Shown: positions 1 to 8,741, counted from the stretch's first letter. The stretch is DNA of 64,000 nucleotides from Variovorax paradoxus (GCF_022009635.1 NZ_CP091716.1:635001-699000), one strand, 5' to 3'. Notes: generated by a model not told the origin, from the sequence alone. Translations and numbers: made by a program.

Positions 1-265
1 CCGCCACCAGCTGGCCCTGCAGGTGAGTCGAGAGTTCGGTGATCTCCAGGCCGTGCCCGGCCAGCGTGCCCTTCACTTCGTCGCAGTAGGTCTTGCTTTC
101 GGCGGCCTTCTTCAGGTCGAACAGGCGGGCGTCCCAGCTGGGAATCTGCACGCCCTTGTAGCCCAGGCCGGCGGCCCAGCCGGCAATGCCGTCGAGCGTG
201 TCGAACGGTGCCGTGTCGCCCGCGAACTGGGCGAGAAAAATGGCGGGACCCTTGATTGTCTTCAT
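1..265 (-). CDS. Sugar phosphate isomerase/epimerase family protein (N-terminal part)
   Basis: Only the first 88 residues lie in the window; the gene runs off the left edge. The start is the ATG at 263-265, giving MKTIKGPAIFLAQFAGD and then the beta-alpha unit GYKGVQIPSWDARLFDL. That pattern (a short strand, a long helix with GWAAGLGYKGVQIPSWD, then further helices) is typical of the N terminus of xylose-isomerase-like TIM-barrel proteins, which isomerise or epimerise sugars or cleave related substrates. Metal-binding residues lie further downstream and cannot be checked. It is divergent from the hydrolase gene at 406. The substrate cannot be inferred. Confidence 0.7.
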   Translation of the reverse strand, partial: MKTIKGPAIFLAQFAGDTAPFDTLDGIAGWAAGLGYKGVQIPSWDARLFDLKKAAESKTYCDEVKGTLAGHGLEITELSTHLQGQLVA

Positions 266-405
266 CGGTTTGTCTTCCTTGTTCGTCGGGGTGGCGTTGA
301 AAGCATACTTGGCGTGTCGTCCGACCCCGTGCGAGAGGCCAACGAGCCACAATGGATTTTCCTTTTCGCATCACCCGTCCGGTTCGCTCCGTGGACAGTC
401 CCGCG

Positions 406-1296
406 ATGACACAACCTGTTTCCGCCCGGCTCAAGATCGGCCTGTCCGCCTGCTTCTCGCATGCCGACCCGGCCCGATCGCTCTTCACCAACAAGACGCT
501 GCAGTACGTCGAGCAGTCGATCGCGCACTGGCTCATGTCCGCCGGCGCGATGGTGGTGATGGTGCCCTGCCCCACCGGCGAGACGGCGCGCGGCGACACC
601 AAGCTGTCGCACTACGCCGAATGGCTCGATGGCGTGGTGATGCACGGCGGTGCCGACGTCTGGCCCGGCAGCTACGGTGAGGTGCCGCTGAAAGACGCAT
701 GGATCGGCGACCGCATCCGCGACCTCTACGACCTGGCGCTGGTCGAAGCCTTCGAGCAGGCCGGCAAGCCCATCTTCGGCGTGTGCCGCGGGCTGCAGCT
801 CATCAACGTGGCCTTCGGCGGCACGCTCTACCAGGACATCGAGGCGCAGCACGGCCACCCCGAAACGCTCAAGCACCGCGACCCGGTCACCTACGACCAG
901 AACTTCCACCAGATCGAGCTGGTGCAGGGCACTCGCCTGTCGAAGCTCTACCCCGACCTGAAGACCGCGCGCGTCAACAGCATCCATCACCAGGGCGTGA
1001 AGGACATCGCGCCCGGCTTCGACATCGAGGCCTGGAGCCTGCCCGACCGCGTGCCCGAGGCCATCCGCCGCCGGCCCGACCGGGGCCGCAGCTACATCGC
1101 CGCGACCCAGTGGCACCCCGAATTCCACAAGTACGGCAGCACCGAGACGGTCGACGACACGCCCATTCTCCACGACTTCCTGTGGGCCTGCGCCACCGCC
1201 CGCGTGGCGCCGCGCACGAGCACCATGCGCGGGATGCCGGGGCGAATCCGCAACCGCGCCGCGCGCCTGTTGCGACAGGCGCTGCTGCGGCGCTGA
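406..1296 (+). CDS. Gamma-glutamyl-gamma-aminobutyrate hydrolase family protein (peptidase C26)
   Basis: Class I glutamine amidotransferase-like hydrolase, 296 aa from the ATG at 406; an upstream ATG at 352 adds 18 unconserved residues. The nucleophile Cys is about residue 127 in FGVCRGLQLINVAFGG, and the partner His/Glu pair is about 237/239 in QWHPEFHKYG, so the triad is complete. Known relatives (PuuD) hydrolyse gamma-glutamyl-GABA in putrescine breakdown, while others act on different gamma-glutamyl amides. No other putrescine genes are nearby, so the substrate is open. The C terminus carries an Arg-rich extension of about 35 residues beyond the usual domain (GRIRNRAARLLRQALLRR). Confidence 0.85.
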   Translation: MTQPVSARLKIGLSACFSHADPARSLFTNKTLQYVEQSIAHWLMSAGAMVVMVPCPTGETARGDTKLSHYAEWLDGVVMHGGADVWPGSYGEVPLKDAWIGDRIRDLYDLALVEAFEQAGKPIFGVCRGLQLINVAFGGTLYQDIEAQHGHPETLKHRDPVTYDQNFHQIELVQGTRLSKLYPDLKTARVNSIHHQGVKDIAPGFDIEAWSLPDRVPEAIRRRPDRGRSYIAATQWHPEFHKYGSTETVDDTPILHDFLWACATARVAPRTSTMRGMPGRIRNRAARLLRQALLRR

Positions 1297-1317
1297 AATC
1301 GCGCCGATATCGCGTTT

Positions 1318-2958
1318 TCAGCGCCAGGCCGCGTGCACCAGGGCCGCCGGGTCGCTGGTGCCGGCGCCGATGCCGGTCACGCGGCCCCAGTCGGGGTCGA
1401 AGCGGCTCGACAGGAAGGCCGCCGAGGCTTCGGCGCTCGCGTTCGACAGCATCAGGCAGGCCTGCGCCAGCAGCACCAGCCGCTGCGTGAAGCGGCGGGC
1501 CTGGCGCTCCAGTTCCTGCGGCGGCAGCTGCGTCATCTGGCGCAGGGCCTCCACCTGGGCCAGCAGGCGCGGCTCGCCGGTGGCGATGTCCTGCAGATGG
1601 TCGAGCACCAGTTGCACGTCGCCCGGGTTGCGCGAGACGGCGCGCAGCACGTCCAGGCACATCACGTTGCCCGAGCCTTCCCAGATCGAATTGACCGGCG
1701 CCTCGCGGAAGAGCCGCCCCATCGGGCCGTCTTCCACATAGCCGTTGCCGCCGAACACCTCCATCGCCTCGCCGGTGAGCGCCACCGCGCGCTTGCAGTT
1801 CCAGAACTTGGCGGCGGGCGTGAGCAGGCGGCGCCAGGCGGTGTCGAGCGGCGCGTCGGAGCCGAAGCGCGAGGCCAGTTCCATCGCCAGCAGCATGGCG
1901 CCTTCGGATTCGAGTGCCATGTCGGCCAGCAGCTCGGTCATCACCGGCTGGTGGATCAGCGCCTTGCCGAAGGCGAAGCGGTTGCGCGTGTAGTGCGCCG
2001 CCTGCGCGAAAGCCTGCCGCATGAAGCCGGCGCTGGAGAGCGCGCAGTCGAGCCGGGTCACGGTGGCCATTTCGATGATGGTCGGGATGCCCCGGCCCTC
2101 GTCGCCCACCAGCACGCCCCAGGCGTCCTTGAACTCGACTTCGCTGCTCGAGTTGGAGCGGTTGCCGACCTTGTCCTTCAGCCGCTGGATGTGGATGGCG
2201 TTCTTGCCGCCGTCGGGCCGCCAGCGCGGCACGAAGAAGCACGAGGAGCCGTGCTCGTCGGTCTTGGCCAGCACCAGGTGGCCGTCGCACATCGGCGCCG
2301 AGAAGAACCACTTGTGGCCGGTGATGAGGAATTCCTCGCCCCACGGGCCGCTGCCCGCCGGCACCGCGCGGGTGGTGTTGGTGCGCACGTCGCTGCCGCC
2401 CTGCTTTTCGGTCATGCCCATGCCGACGGTCATCGAGGTCTTGCCTTCGAGCGGGATGTCGCGCGCGTCGTGCTCGTTCGACGCGAGCTTGCCGCGCAGC
2501 TCCGCGTACAGCGCGGCGTTGCGGCGCATGACCGGGATGCAGGCCTTGGTCATGGTGGTCGGGCAGGTCGAGCCCGACTCGATCTGGCTGTGCATGTAGA
2601 GCGACGCGCCATAGCCCACCCAGGCCGACGGGCGCTCGTCGAAGAACGGCAGGTTGGCGATGCCGTTTCGCCGGGCGATGGTCATCATCGTGTGCCACGC
2701 GGGGTGGAACTTCACCTGGTCGATGCGCGCGCCGGTGCGCGAGTGGGTGTGCAGCTCGGGCTCGTGGCGGTTGGCGTCCTCGGCGGCGCGCAGCGTGGCT
2801 TCGGCGCCGTACTCCGCGCCCTGGCGCACCAGCTCGTCGTCGCGCCATGCGGCGCCGCCGCGCGCCACCGCACCGCGCAGCGAACGGTCGCTGGTGTAGA
2901 CGTTGTAGTCCTTGAGTTCGGGCGCCTGGTTGTCGGGATGGATGCCGGTGGTGGTCAT
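1318..2958 (-). CDS. aidB: AidB-like acyl-CoA dehydrogenase family protein
   Basis: Flavin (FAD) acyl-CoA dehydrogenase-fold protein, 546 aa, close to the 541 aa of E. coli AidB. It shares AidB hallmarks: the N-terminal ELKDYNVYTSDRSL segment, GMGMTEKQGGSDV (about residues 179-191), GHKWFFSAPMCD (about 214-225), LKDKVGNRSN, and APVNSIWEGSGNVMCLDVLR near the C terminus. AidB is part of the adaptive response to alkylating agents and binds DNA; family members also act as isovaleryl-CoA-type dehydrogenases. The start is the ATG at 2958; the upstream extension to 3075 is low-complexity read-through. The thioesterase 31 bp upstream on the same strand probably forms an operon with it, under a divergent TetR regulator. 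Confidence 0.88.
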   Translation of the reverse strand: MTTTGIHPDNQAPELKDYNVYTSDRSLRGAVARGGAAWRDDELVRQGAEYGAEATLRAAEDANRHEPELHTHSRTGARIDQVKFHPAWHTMMTIARRNGIANLPFFDERPSAWVGYGASLYMHSQIESGSTCPTTMTKACIPVMRRNAALYAELRGKLASNEHDARDIPLEGKTSMTVGMGMTEKQGGSDVRTNTTRAVPAGSGPWGEEFLITGHKWFFSAPMCDGHLVLAKTDEHGSSCFFVPRWRPDGGKNAIHIQRLKDKVGNRSNSSSEVEFKDAWGVLVGDEGRGIPTIIEMATVTRLDCALSSAGFMRQAFAQAAHYTRNRFAFGKALIHQPVMTELLADMALESEGAMLLAMELASRFGSDAPLDTAWRRLLTPAAKFWNCKRAVALTGEAMEVFGGNGYVEDGPMGRLFREAPVNSIWEGSGNVMCLDVLRAVSRNPGDVQLVLDHLQDIATGEPRLLAQVEALRQMTQLPPQELERQARRFTQRLVLLAQACLMLSNASAEASAAFLSSRFDPDWGRVTGIGAGTSDPAALVHAAWR

Positions 2959-2989
2959 GGAAGGTCTCGTTCGTTCTGGCTGGCGGGGG

Positions 2990-3823
2990 TCACGCGGCGG
3001 GCCGCTCGCGCAGCACCAGCGTCTGGGTGGCGATGCCGATGGGGCCGTGCACGTCGTAAAGATGGGACACGGCAAGGCCCGCGCCGTCGCTGTGCGCCTC
3101 GGTGGCCGAGCGCAGGCCGATCCACTCGCCCTCGGGCGCGCGAAACAGGTTCAGGCTCATGTCGGCGTTGGTGAACAGAAAGCGCTCGGCCGGCAGCACC
3201 CAGCTCAGGCCGTTGCCGAAGTCGGCCGCCGCTGCGGCGCGCATGGCGGGCGAGTTGGCCGCGCCGTCCACCAGCGGCACCGCGAGCCGGAACCATGCGC
3301 CGCAGGGGCCGGGCTGCGTCGAGTCGCCTTCGGCCACGCGCGATTCCACCGCGCTGCCGTAGAACGACACGCCTTCGGGCAGGCCGGGAATGCGCACGGG
3401 CTCGCTGCAGTCCTGCGGCAGCGGCCGCAGTTGTGGCTGGGGCCAGCCCGGTAGGTCCGCCGGCAGCGCCAGCGCATTCCGGGCCAGCAGCAGCGCATGC
3501 GCCCGCGCCACCACCACGTCGCCCGCCAGCAGGTCGATGCCCACGCGCACCGTGGCGCGCGACGACTGCACTTGCGCACGGGTGCGCAGCAGCGCGATCG
3601 GCACCGGCTTCACGAGTTCGACGGTGAGGCGGGCCAGTTGCCAGCTTGGTCCGGGCGCGGCCTGCTCGGCCACATGCGCGAGCAAGGCGCAGGGCGCGCC
3701 GCCGTGTTGCGCGCGCGGGTCCCAGGGGCCGCGCGCGAGCGCGCCGGGCTGCCAGGCGTCGCTGCCCTGGGTGGTGTAGACGGCGGGGCGGGATTCGTCC
3801 GATGCGGGTTCGTCGAGGGCCAT
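2990..3823 (-). CDS. Acyl-CoA thioesterase family protein (double hot-dog type)
   Basis: A 277-aa protein resembling TesB-like acyl-CoA thioesterases: an N-terminal hot-dog segment with GPWDPRAQHGGAPCALLAHV, then RLTVELVKPVPIALLRTRAQV, and a C-terminal segment ending SHLYDVHGPIGIATQTLVLR. Such enzymes hydrolyse acyl-CoA to free acid and CoA in the cytoplasm. The start is the ATG at 3823. It precedes the AidB-like dehydrogenase by 31 bp, so the pair may process one acyl-CoA pool. A TetR gene diverges 71 bp away and is the likely regulator. The chain length of the substrate cannot be read from the sequence. Confidence 0.78.
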   Translation of the reverse strand: MALDEPASDESRPAVYTTQGSDAWQPGALARGPWDPRAQHGGAPCALLAHVAEQAAPGPSWQLARLTVELVKPVPIALLRTRAQVQSSRATVRVGIDLLAGDVVVARAHALLLARNALALPADLPGWPQPQLRPLPQDCSEPVRIPGLPEGVSFYGSAVESRVAEGDSTQPGPCGAWFRLAVPLVDGAANSPAMRAAAAADFGNGLSWVLPAERFLFTNADMSLNLFRAPEGEWIGLRSATEAHSDGAGLAVSHLYDVHGPIGIATQTLVLRERPAA

Positions 3824-3894
3824 TGCAGAATCTGTTCGATGGGTCCAAAAATTCTAGGAACAAGCCGGACGCAAGGTGTTCGGGTTTGGCCGCG

Positions 3895-4530
3895 ATGAGC
3901 GGCAGCACGCGCGCGCCGGCCACCGCCCAGAGAAGAAAGCCGCGCCAGTCCCGCGCGCGCCACACCTCGCAGGCGTTGCAGGAGGCCTTTGTTCAGCTTT
4001 TGGTCGAGCGCGGCTATGCCGCCGTCACCATCCGCGAGATCGTGTCCGTCGCGGGCACGGGGCTCGGCAGCTTCTACGAATACTTCGAGAACAAGGAAGA
4101 CTTGGCGCGCGTGTGTCTGCACCTGCGTTCCAAGGCGCTGCTGCTGGGCATTCGCGAGACAGTGGCCGCGCAGGCGGGGCGGCCGCTGCATGACATCGTC
4201 GATGCGGTGATCGACAAGCAGATCGACGCCCACCGCGAGCAGCCGCTCGCCTGGGGCGCGCACTACCTGCTGGAGCGGCACCTGTCGGGGCCGGAGGCCT
4301 ATCGCAAGATGTACGAACGCTTCGTGGCCGAATGGGTGGGCGTGCTCGAGGCCGCCGGCGACCTGGCGGCCGATTGCCCGAAGAAGGAGGTTGCGCGCGT
4401 GTGCCAGACCATCCTGTACGGCCTGGTGGCGCACACGCACATCGGCACCGGCGGTCGGCCCGACCTGCAGGCACTGTCACGCCAGTTGCGCGGCGCGCTG
4501 CACGGCTACCTGGCCGGCATGGCCCGCTGA
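3895..4530 (+). CDS. TetR/AcrR family transcriptional regulator
   Basis: A 211-aa regulator. A basic leader (APATAQRRKPRQSRARHT) precedes a typical TetR helix-turn-helix at about residues 25-70: AFVQLLVERGYAAVTIREI, then GTGLGSFYEYFENKEDLARV. The rest is the variable ligand domain. The ATG at 3895 is chosen because it directly precedes the conserved region; the open frame continues upstream without conserved sequence. It is divergent from the thioesterase-aidB pair, the usual layout for a repressor of its neighbour. Ligand unknown. Confidence 0.88.
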   Translation: MSGSTRAPATAQRRKPRQSRARHTSQALQEAFVQLLVERGYAAVTIREIVSVAGTGLGSFYEYFENKEDLARVCLHLRSKALLLGIRETVAAQAGRPLHDIVDAVIDKQIDAHREQPLAWGAHYLLERHLSGPEAYRKMYERFVAEWVGVLEAAGDLAADCPKKEVARVCQTILYGLVAHTHIGTGGRPDLQALSRQLRGALHGYLAGMAR

Positions 4531-4531
4531 A

Positions 4532-4711
4532 TCAGCGCGAGCTGTTCTTCGTGCCGGAGACGCCGGCGTCGATGGTGCCGAACACGGTGACGCCGCTGCC
4601 GCCCGTCGAGGTCGATGCATTGGCGCCGCCGCCGGCCGAACCGGTGCCCGCGCAACCGGCGACGAGCGCGCCCATCGCGACGGCGAAAACAGCTGCAATG
4701 AATGGCTTCAC
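4532..4711 (-). CDS. Small lipoprotein, 59 aa
   Basis: A short protein with a clear lipoprotein signal: KPFIAAVFAVAMGALVAGC, where VAGC fits a lipobox and Cys 20 would be the acylated residue. The mature part (about 40 aa) is Gly/Ser/Thr/Ala rich and ends VTVFGTIDAGVSGTKNSSR. No ATG is available in frame; the start is a GTG at 4709-4711 with a TTGGAG ribosome-binding site just upstream. It is convergent with the TetR gene, whose stop lies 2 bp away. The ending VTVFGTIDAGV resembles the first strand of outer-membrane porins, but the protein is far too short to be one. Function unknown. Confidence 0.6.
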   Translation of the reverse strand: MKPFIAAVFAVAMGALVAGCAGTGSAGGGANASTSTGGSGVTVFGTIDAGVSGTKNSSR

Positions 4712-4767
4712 TGGAAACTCCAAGAGGGTGTGGTTGGTCATGACCTTTTCCACTATAGGCCGCCCGC

Positions 4768-4801
4768 CCGGCCCCTCGTGTAACAACACACCCGGGGCCG
4801 G
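4768..4801 (-). terminator. Candidate terminator hairpin after the amidohydrolase gene
   Basis: CCGGCCCC (4768-4775) pairs with GGGGCCGG (4794-4801), and GTGT/ACAC extends the stem inside. It lies 33 bp beyond the stop of the minus-strand amidohydrolase gene and before the lipoprotein gene. There is no T-run, so it may be a transcript-end stem rather than a classical intrinsic terminator. Confidence 0.4.
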
Positions 4802-4833
4802 CAGGGTTGATGGCGCGCCGCGCAACCGGCCGC

Positions 4834-5706
4834 TCAGCGCGGGTCGGTCGCCAGCAGCATCTCGACCATCGAGCGCAGGTGCGCCTGCAGCCGCGCGGCG
4901 CCGGCTTCGTCCAGCGCCAGCGTGGTCTCGTCCATGTAGAGCTTGCGGTTGATCTCCACCTGGATGCTGTGCCGCTGTTCGGCCGGCCTGCCGTGCCGGC
5001 GCACCAGCTCCACGCCCTTGTACGGGTGGTTGTAGTCCACGCTGTAGCCGAAGCCGCGCAGGTGCTCGCAGATCTTGCGAGACAGCGCCGGGTCGGCGGT
5101 GCTGCCGTCGCGGTCGCCGATCACGAAGTCGGCATGCGCCAGGCCCGGGAAGTCGGTGGCGTGGCTGGCCGCGATGGCCGGCATCGAGTGGCAGTTGATG
5201 TGGATGCTGTAGCCGTGGCGCGCATGCGCGTCGTCCACGGCCTGCGCCACCGCCGCGTGGTAGGGCTGCCAGCAGCCTTCGATGCGCTGGCGCACCTCGT
5301 CCACGCTGAGCTGCCGGTCGTAGATCGGCAGGCCTTCGTCGGTGAGCTTCCAGATCAGCCCCTTGCCCAGGCGCACCTTGGACAGCACGCGCGGGTCGCT
5401 CGACACCGGCCCGGTCCACTCGCCGTCGATCATGGTGGTGTCGATCTCGGTGGTGTCGCGGTTGGCGTCGAGGTAGCTGCGCGGAAAGTGCGCCTCGATC
5501 CATGCCGCGCCCAGCTCGGGCGCGAAGGCATAGAGCTTCTCGACGTGGGTGTCTTCGGCGCGGCGCAGCGTCGCGAGGTCGCGCACCGAGCGGAAGTCTT
5601 CGGGGTAGACGGTGCCGCTGTGCGGCGAGTCCAGCACCAGCGGCGTGTGCCCGGCGACGCTCGTCACCTGGGCGCGGGTTTGAATCAGTTTCAGGACAGG
5701 ATGCAT
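4834..5706 (-). CDS. N-formylglutamate amidohydrolase family protein
   Basis: A 290-aa hydrolase of the N-formylglutamate deformylase (HutG-like, zinc-dependent) family. Visible motifs are LVLDSPHSGTVYPEDFR near residue 25, the RSYLDANRD segment, HINCHSMPAIAASHATDFPG in the middle, YNHPYKGVELVRRHG, and the C-terminal IQVEINRKLYMDE. HutG releases formate from N-formyl-L-glutamate at the end of one histidine pathway. No hut genes occur nearby, so the substrate may be another N-acyl amino acid. The gene follows a Bug binding-protein gene by 13 bp and is probably co-transcribed with it, suggesting that the imported compound is its substrate. Confidence 0.85.
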   Translation of the reverse strand: MHPVLKLIQTRAQVTSVAGHTPLVLDSPHSGTVYPEDFRSVRDLATLRRAEDTHVEKLYAFAPELGAAWIEAHFPRSYLDANRDTTEIDTTMIDGEWTGPVSSDPRVLSKVRLGKGLIWKLTDEGLPIYDRQLSVDEVRQRIEGCWQPYHAAVAQAVDDAHARHGYSIHINCHSMPAIAASHATDFPGLAHADFVIGDRDGSTADPALSRKICEHLRGFGYSVDYNHPYKGVELVRRHGRPAEQRHSIQVEINRKLYMDETTLALDEAGAARLQAHLRSMVEMLLATDPR

Positions 5707-5719
5707 AGGCAGGCCGGGC

Positions 5720-6682
5720 TCAGTCCAATCGCACGCGTGCGAATTCGGCCACCTTCTTCATCTTGTCGATTTCGCTGGCGATCTGCTTGGTGAACTGCGC
5801 CGGCGTGGTGCCCGAGGCGTACAGGCCCTGCAGCGCCAGGCGCTCGCGCACCGAGGCGTCCTTCAGCGCGGTGGCCACGGCCTGCTGCATGCGCAGCACC
5901 AGCTCGGCCGGCGTGCCCGCGGGCGCGACCATGCCGAACCACGACGGATCGTTGTTGGTCGGGTAGCCCAGCTCGCCATAGGTGGGCACGTCGGGCAGCA
6001 CGTCGAGGCGGCCGTTCCACGACACGGCCAGCGCCTTCAGCTTGCCTGCCTTCACGTGCGGCAGCGACGAGGCCACCTGGTCGAAGTACACCGGCACTTC
6101 GCCTGCGAGCACGTCGTTGATGGCCGGGCCCGCACCGCGGTAGGGGATGTGCACCATCGAGGTTCCGGTGGTGCTCTTGAACAGTTCGCCCCACATGTGG
6201 CCGATGGTGCCGTTGCCCGGCGTGGCGTACGACACCTTGCCCGGGTTGGCCTTCAGGTACTTCACCAGCTCGGCGAAGTTGGCCACCGGCAGCTTCGTCG
6301 GGTTGATGACGATCACGCCCGGCGCCTTGACGATCTCGGTCACGGCGGCGAAGCCCTTGATCGGGTCGTAGGGCAGCTTCTGGTAGACCGCCGGGTTCAC
6401 GCCGTGCGTGGACAGGGTGGCGATGCCGAAGGTCAGGCCGTCCGGCGTGGCGCGGGCCAGCTCGGCCATGCCGATGGAGCCGCCGGCGCCGGCGCGGTTG
6501 TCGATGACCACGGGCTGCTGCAGGATCTTGGCCACGGGCTCGCCGAGCACGCGCGCGGTGATGTCGGTGGCGCCGCCGGGCGGGAAGGGAACGACCAGGC
6601 GGATGGGCTTGCCTTGGGCGAAGGATATTCCGGGCAGGATAGAAGCAGCGGCCAGCGTGGAAATGAAATGACGACGTTGCAT
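5720..6682 (-). CDS. Tripartite tricarboxylate transporter substrate-binding protein (Bug family)
   Basis: A 320-aa periplasmic binding protein. The signal peptide (MQRRHFISTLAAASILPGISFAQG) is followed by the Bug start [21 protein letters not shown], then VVIDNRAGAGGSIGMAELA and HIPYRGAGPAINDVLAGEV. Bug proteins bind carboxylates or amides for TctAB-type transporters. No tctA/tctB genes lie in the window, so this is an orphan, as is common in Burkholderiales. The start is the ATG at 6682. It is divergent from a LysR gene across a perfect inverted repeat and is followed by an amidohydrolase gene, so ligand, transport and hydrolysis are probably linked. Confidence 0.9.
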   Translation of the reverse strand: MQRRHFISTLAAASILPGISFAQGKPIRLVVPFPPGGATDITARVLGEPVAKILQQPVVIDNRAGAGGSIGMAELARATPDGLTFGIATLSTHGVNPAVYQKLPYDPIKGFAAVTEIVKAPGVIVINPTKLPVANFAELVKYLKANPGKVSYATPGNGTIGHMWGELFKSTTGTSMVHIPYRGAGPAINDVLAGEVPVYFDQVASSLPHVKAGKLKALAVSWNGRLDVLPDVPTYGELGYPTNNDPSWFGMVAPAGTPAELVLRMQQAVATALKDASVRERLALQGLYASGTTPAQFTKQIASEIDKMKKVAEFARVRLD

Positions 6683-6755
6683 GGGGAGTGTTCCAGTGTG
6701 CATTGAGAGTGAAGAGCGATCTGCTGCTTCATCTGTAGCAAAGGATATACCCGCT

Positions 6756-6776
6756 AACATTCTGATCTGGAATGTT
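6756..6776. promoter_or_regulatory. LysR-type operator (AACATTC-N7-GAATGTT)
   Basis: A perfect 7-bp inverted repeat with a 7-bp spacer. It contains TTC-N7-GAA, which fits the T-N11-A rule of LysR-type binding sites. It lies 17 bp before the LysR ATG and 73 bp before the Bug ATG, inside the 111-bp divergent intergenic region, where autoregulation and control of the Bug operon are both possible. Confidence 0.65.
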
Positions 6777-6793
6777 TTAATGGCCATCCTTCC

Positions 6794-7732
6794 ATGTCGC
6801 TGCGTCGTCTCAATCCTCCGCTGAACCTGTTGCGCGCCTTCTCGACCGTGGTGCGCTTCGGCGGTGTTTCTCGCGCGGCAGAGGCCCTGCACCTCACGCA
6901 GGGCGCGGTCAGCAAGCAGGTGCAGGAGCTCGAGCGCTGGATCGGCGCGCCGCTGTTCGAGCGCAACCGCAAGCGCCTGGCGCTCACGCCGGCCGGCGAG
7001 CGCTACGAGAAGGCGGTGCGCGCGCTGCTCGCGCAACTGGAGGCGGCCACGCTGGAACTCATCACCAGCGGCGACGGCGGCGGCGCGCTGCACCTGTCGA
7101 CCCTGCCCACCTTCGGTGCCAAGTGGCTGATTCCGCGGCTGCCCGACTTCCAGCGCGCGCATCCGCAGATCACGCTGCATTTCGTGCCTTTCGTGCACGG
7201 CTACGACTTCGAACGGCCCGAGCTCGACTGCGCCATTCTTTTCGGCGACGGCCACTGGCCCGGCGCGCAGTCGCACTACCTCGCGGGCCAGGACGTGGCG
7301 CTGATCGCGCCGCGCGCCGCGCAGGCCGAGGTCGCCATCCGCACGCCGCAGGACGTGGCGCGCTGCACGCTGCTGCGCCATGTCACGGTGCCGCAGTCGT
7401 GGCTGCAGTGGAGCGAGACGCACGGCGTGCGCGGGCTCGACCCGCTGGCCGGTCCGCAGTTCGACCAGTTCCAGACCATGATCCGCGCGGTGATGGTCGG
7501 CATGGGCGTGGCGCTGGTGCCGCGCTGCCTGGTGCAGGACGAGATTTCTTCAGGACTGGTGGACGAGCCGCTGCCGGGCGGCGGCTACCGCGGCAACGAG
7601 GGCTACTGGTTCTGCTACCCGGAAGGGCGCGGCCAGCTCGCCACGCTCGATCATTTCCGCAGCTGGCTGCTGGCGGAAGTCGACCGCGCGAAAGAGGCGA
7701 TGCCCGCCGCGGCGGGGCCGGTGCCGCGCTGA
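6794..7732 (+). CDS. LysR family transcriptional regulator (GcvA-like)
   Basis: A 312-aa LysR regulator. The N-terminal winged helix (about residues 8-66) reads PLNLLRAFSTVVRFGGVSRA, then LHLTQGAVSKQVQELERW and LFERNRKRLALTPAGE. The LNLLRAF start and the co-inducer domain with LPTFGAKWLIPRLPDFQ are typical of the GcvA subgroup. The start is the ATG at 6794. It diverges from the Bug/amidohydrolase pair and probably controls it through the inverted repeat at 6756-6776. Its 3' end converges with the second Bug gene. Confidence 0.9.
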   Translation: MSLRRLNPPLNLLRAFSTVVRFGGVSRAAEALHLTQGAVSKQVQELERWIGAPLFERNRKRLALTPAGERYEKAVRALLAQLEAATLELITSGDGGGALHLSTLPTFGAKWLIPRLPDFQRAHPQITLHFVPFVHGYDFERPELDCAILFGDGHWPGAQSHYLAGQDVALIAPRAAQAEVAIRTPQDVARCTLLRHVTVPQSWLQWSETHGVRGLDPLAGPQFDQFQTMIRAVMVGMGVALVPRCLVQDEISSGLVDEPLPGGGYRGNEGYWFCYPEGRGQLATLDHFRSWLLAEVDRAKEAMPAAAGPVPR

Positions 7733-7751
7733 CGCGGCACCTTCGCTTCGC

Positions 7752-8738
7752 TTACTCGGGCTTGGCGCCCGAGGCCTTCACCGCCGCGCCCCACAGGCGG
7801 ATCTCGCTTGCCACGAAGCGGTCGAACTCCGCCGGCGTGGTGGGCGCCGGCTCGGAGCCGCGCTCGCGGATGAAGCGCGCCATCTGCTCGCTCTTGAGGA
7901 TGTCGGTCACCTCATGGTTGAGGCGCTCGACGATCTCCGGCGGCGTGCCGCGCGGCGCCATCAGGCCGAGCCAGCCCACGGCCTCGAAGTTCTTCGTGCC
8001 GGCCACGCCGCTTTCGGCCACCGTGGGTACGTCGGGCAGCTGCGACGAGCGCGTGGCCGACGTGACGGCCAGCGCCACCGCCTTGCCCGACTTGATGTGC
8101 GGCAGCGCGGCCGTCACCGAGTCGATCATCAGCGGCACCTGGTTGCCCAGGAAGTCCGACTGCGCCGGGCCGCTGCCGCGGTACGGAATGTGCGTGATGA
8201 ACACATGCGCCGCCGACTTGTACATCTCGCCCGACAGATGCTGCGTGCCGCCGATGCCGGCGCTCGCATAGCTCAGCCGGCCGGGCTCGGCCTTGGCGCG
8301 CGCGGTGAGATCGGCCAGCGTGCGGATGCCGCTTTCGGGCGTGGCCAGGAACACCAGCGGCACCTTCGCGATGAGCGAGATGCCGACCAGGTCCTTGCGC
8401 GGATCGAAGCTCGGCTTGGCGTAGAGCGTCTGGTTCACCGCCATCGCGCTGCCCGCCACCACCAGCGTGTAGCCGTCAGGCTGCGAGCGCACCACGAACT
8501 CGGTGCCGATGTTGCTGCCGGCGCCGGCCTTGTTGTCGATGATCACCGGCTGGCCCAGCCGCCTGCCGAGTTGCTCGGCCACCGCGCGGGCGAAGATGTC
8601 GGTGGCCTGCCCCGGCGGGAAGGGCACCACCAGCTTAACCGGCTTGTCGGGCCACGCGGCGGCATGGGCCAGGCCCGCGCCGCCCATCAGCGCGACGGCC
8701 ATCGCAGCAACGCTAGCGCCGAAGTATCTGCGCTGCAT
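7752..8738 (-). CDS. Tripartite tricarboxylate transporter substrate-binding protein (Bug family)
   Basis: A 328-aa Bug protein: signal peptide [20 protein letters not shown] ending near [10 protein letters not shown], then [59 protein letters not shown] and the C-terminal [16 protein letters not shown]. Ligand unknown. It begins 3 bp after the topoisomerase III stop codon on the same strand, so it may be expressed by read-through from topB, an odd functional pairing. No transporter membrane subunits are nearby. It is the second orphan Bug protein in 3 kb. Confidence 0.9.
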   Translation of the reverse strand: MQRRYFGASVAAMAVALMGGAGLAHAAAWPDKPVKLVVPFPPGQATDIFARAVAEQLGRRLGQPVIIDNKAGAGSNIGTEFVVRSQPDGYTLVVAGSAMAVNQTLYAKPSFDPRKDLVGISLIAKVPLVFLATPESGIRTLADLTARAKAEPGRLSYASAGIGGTQHLSGEMYKSAAHVFITHIPYRGSGPAQSDFLGNQVPLMIDSVTAALPHIKSGKAVALAVTSATRSSQLPDVPTVAESGVAGTKNFEAVGWLGLMAPRGTPPEIVERLNHEVTDILKSEQMARFIRERGSEPAPTTPAEFDRFVASEIRLWGAAVKASGAKPE

Positions 8739-8741
8739 GGC

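Noticed and set aside
974..2848. A 624-residue minus-strand frame
   Set aside because: Overlaps the AidB-like gene in another frame; Arg/Ala-rich, no motifs.
3824..3894. Possible TetR operator (GTTC...GAAC and TTC-TAG-GAA) in the divergent region
   Set aside because: The symmetry is weak and the arms are too short to support a site.
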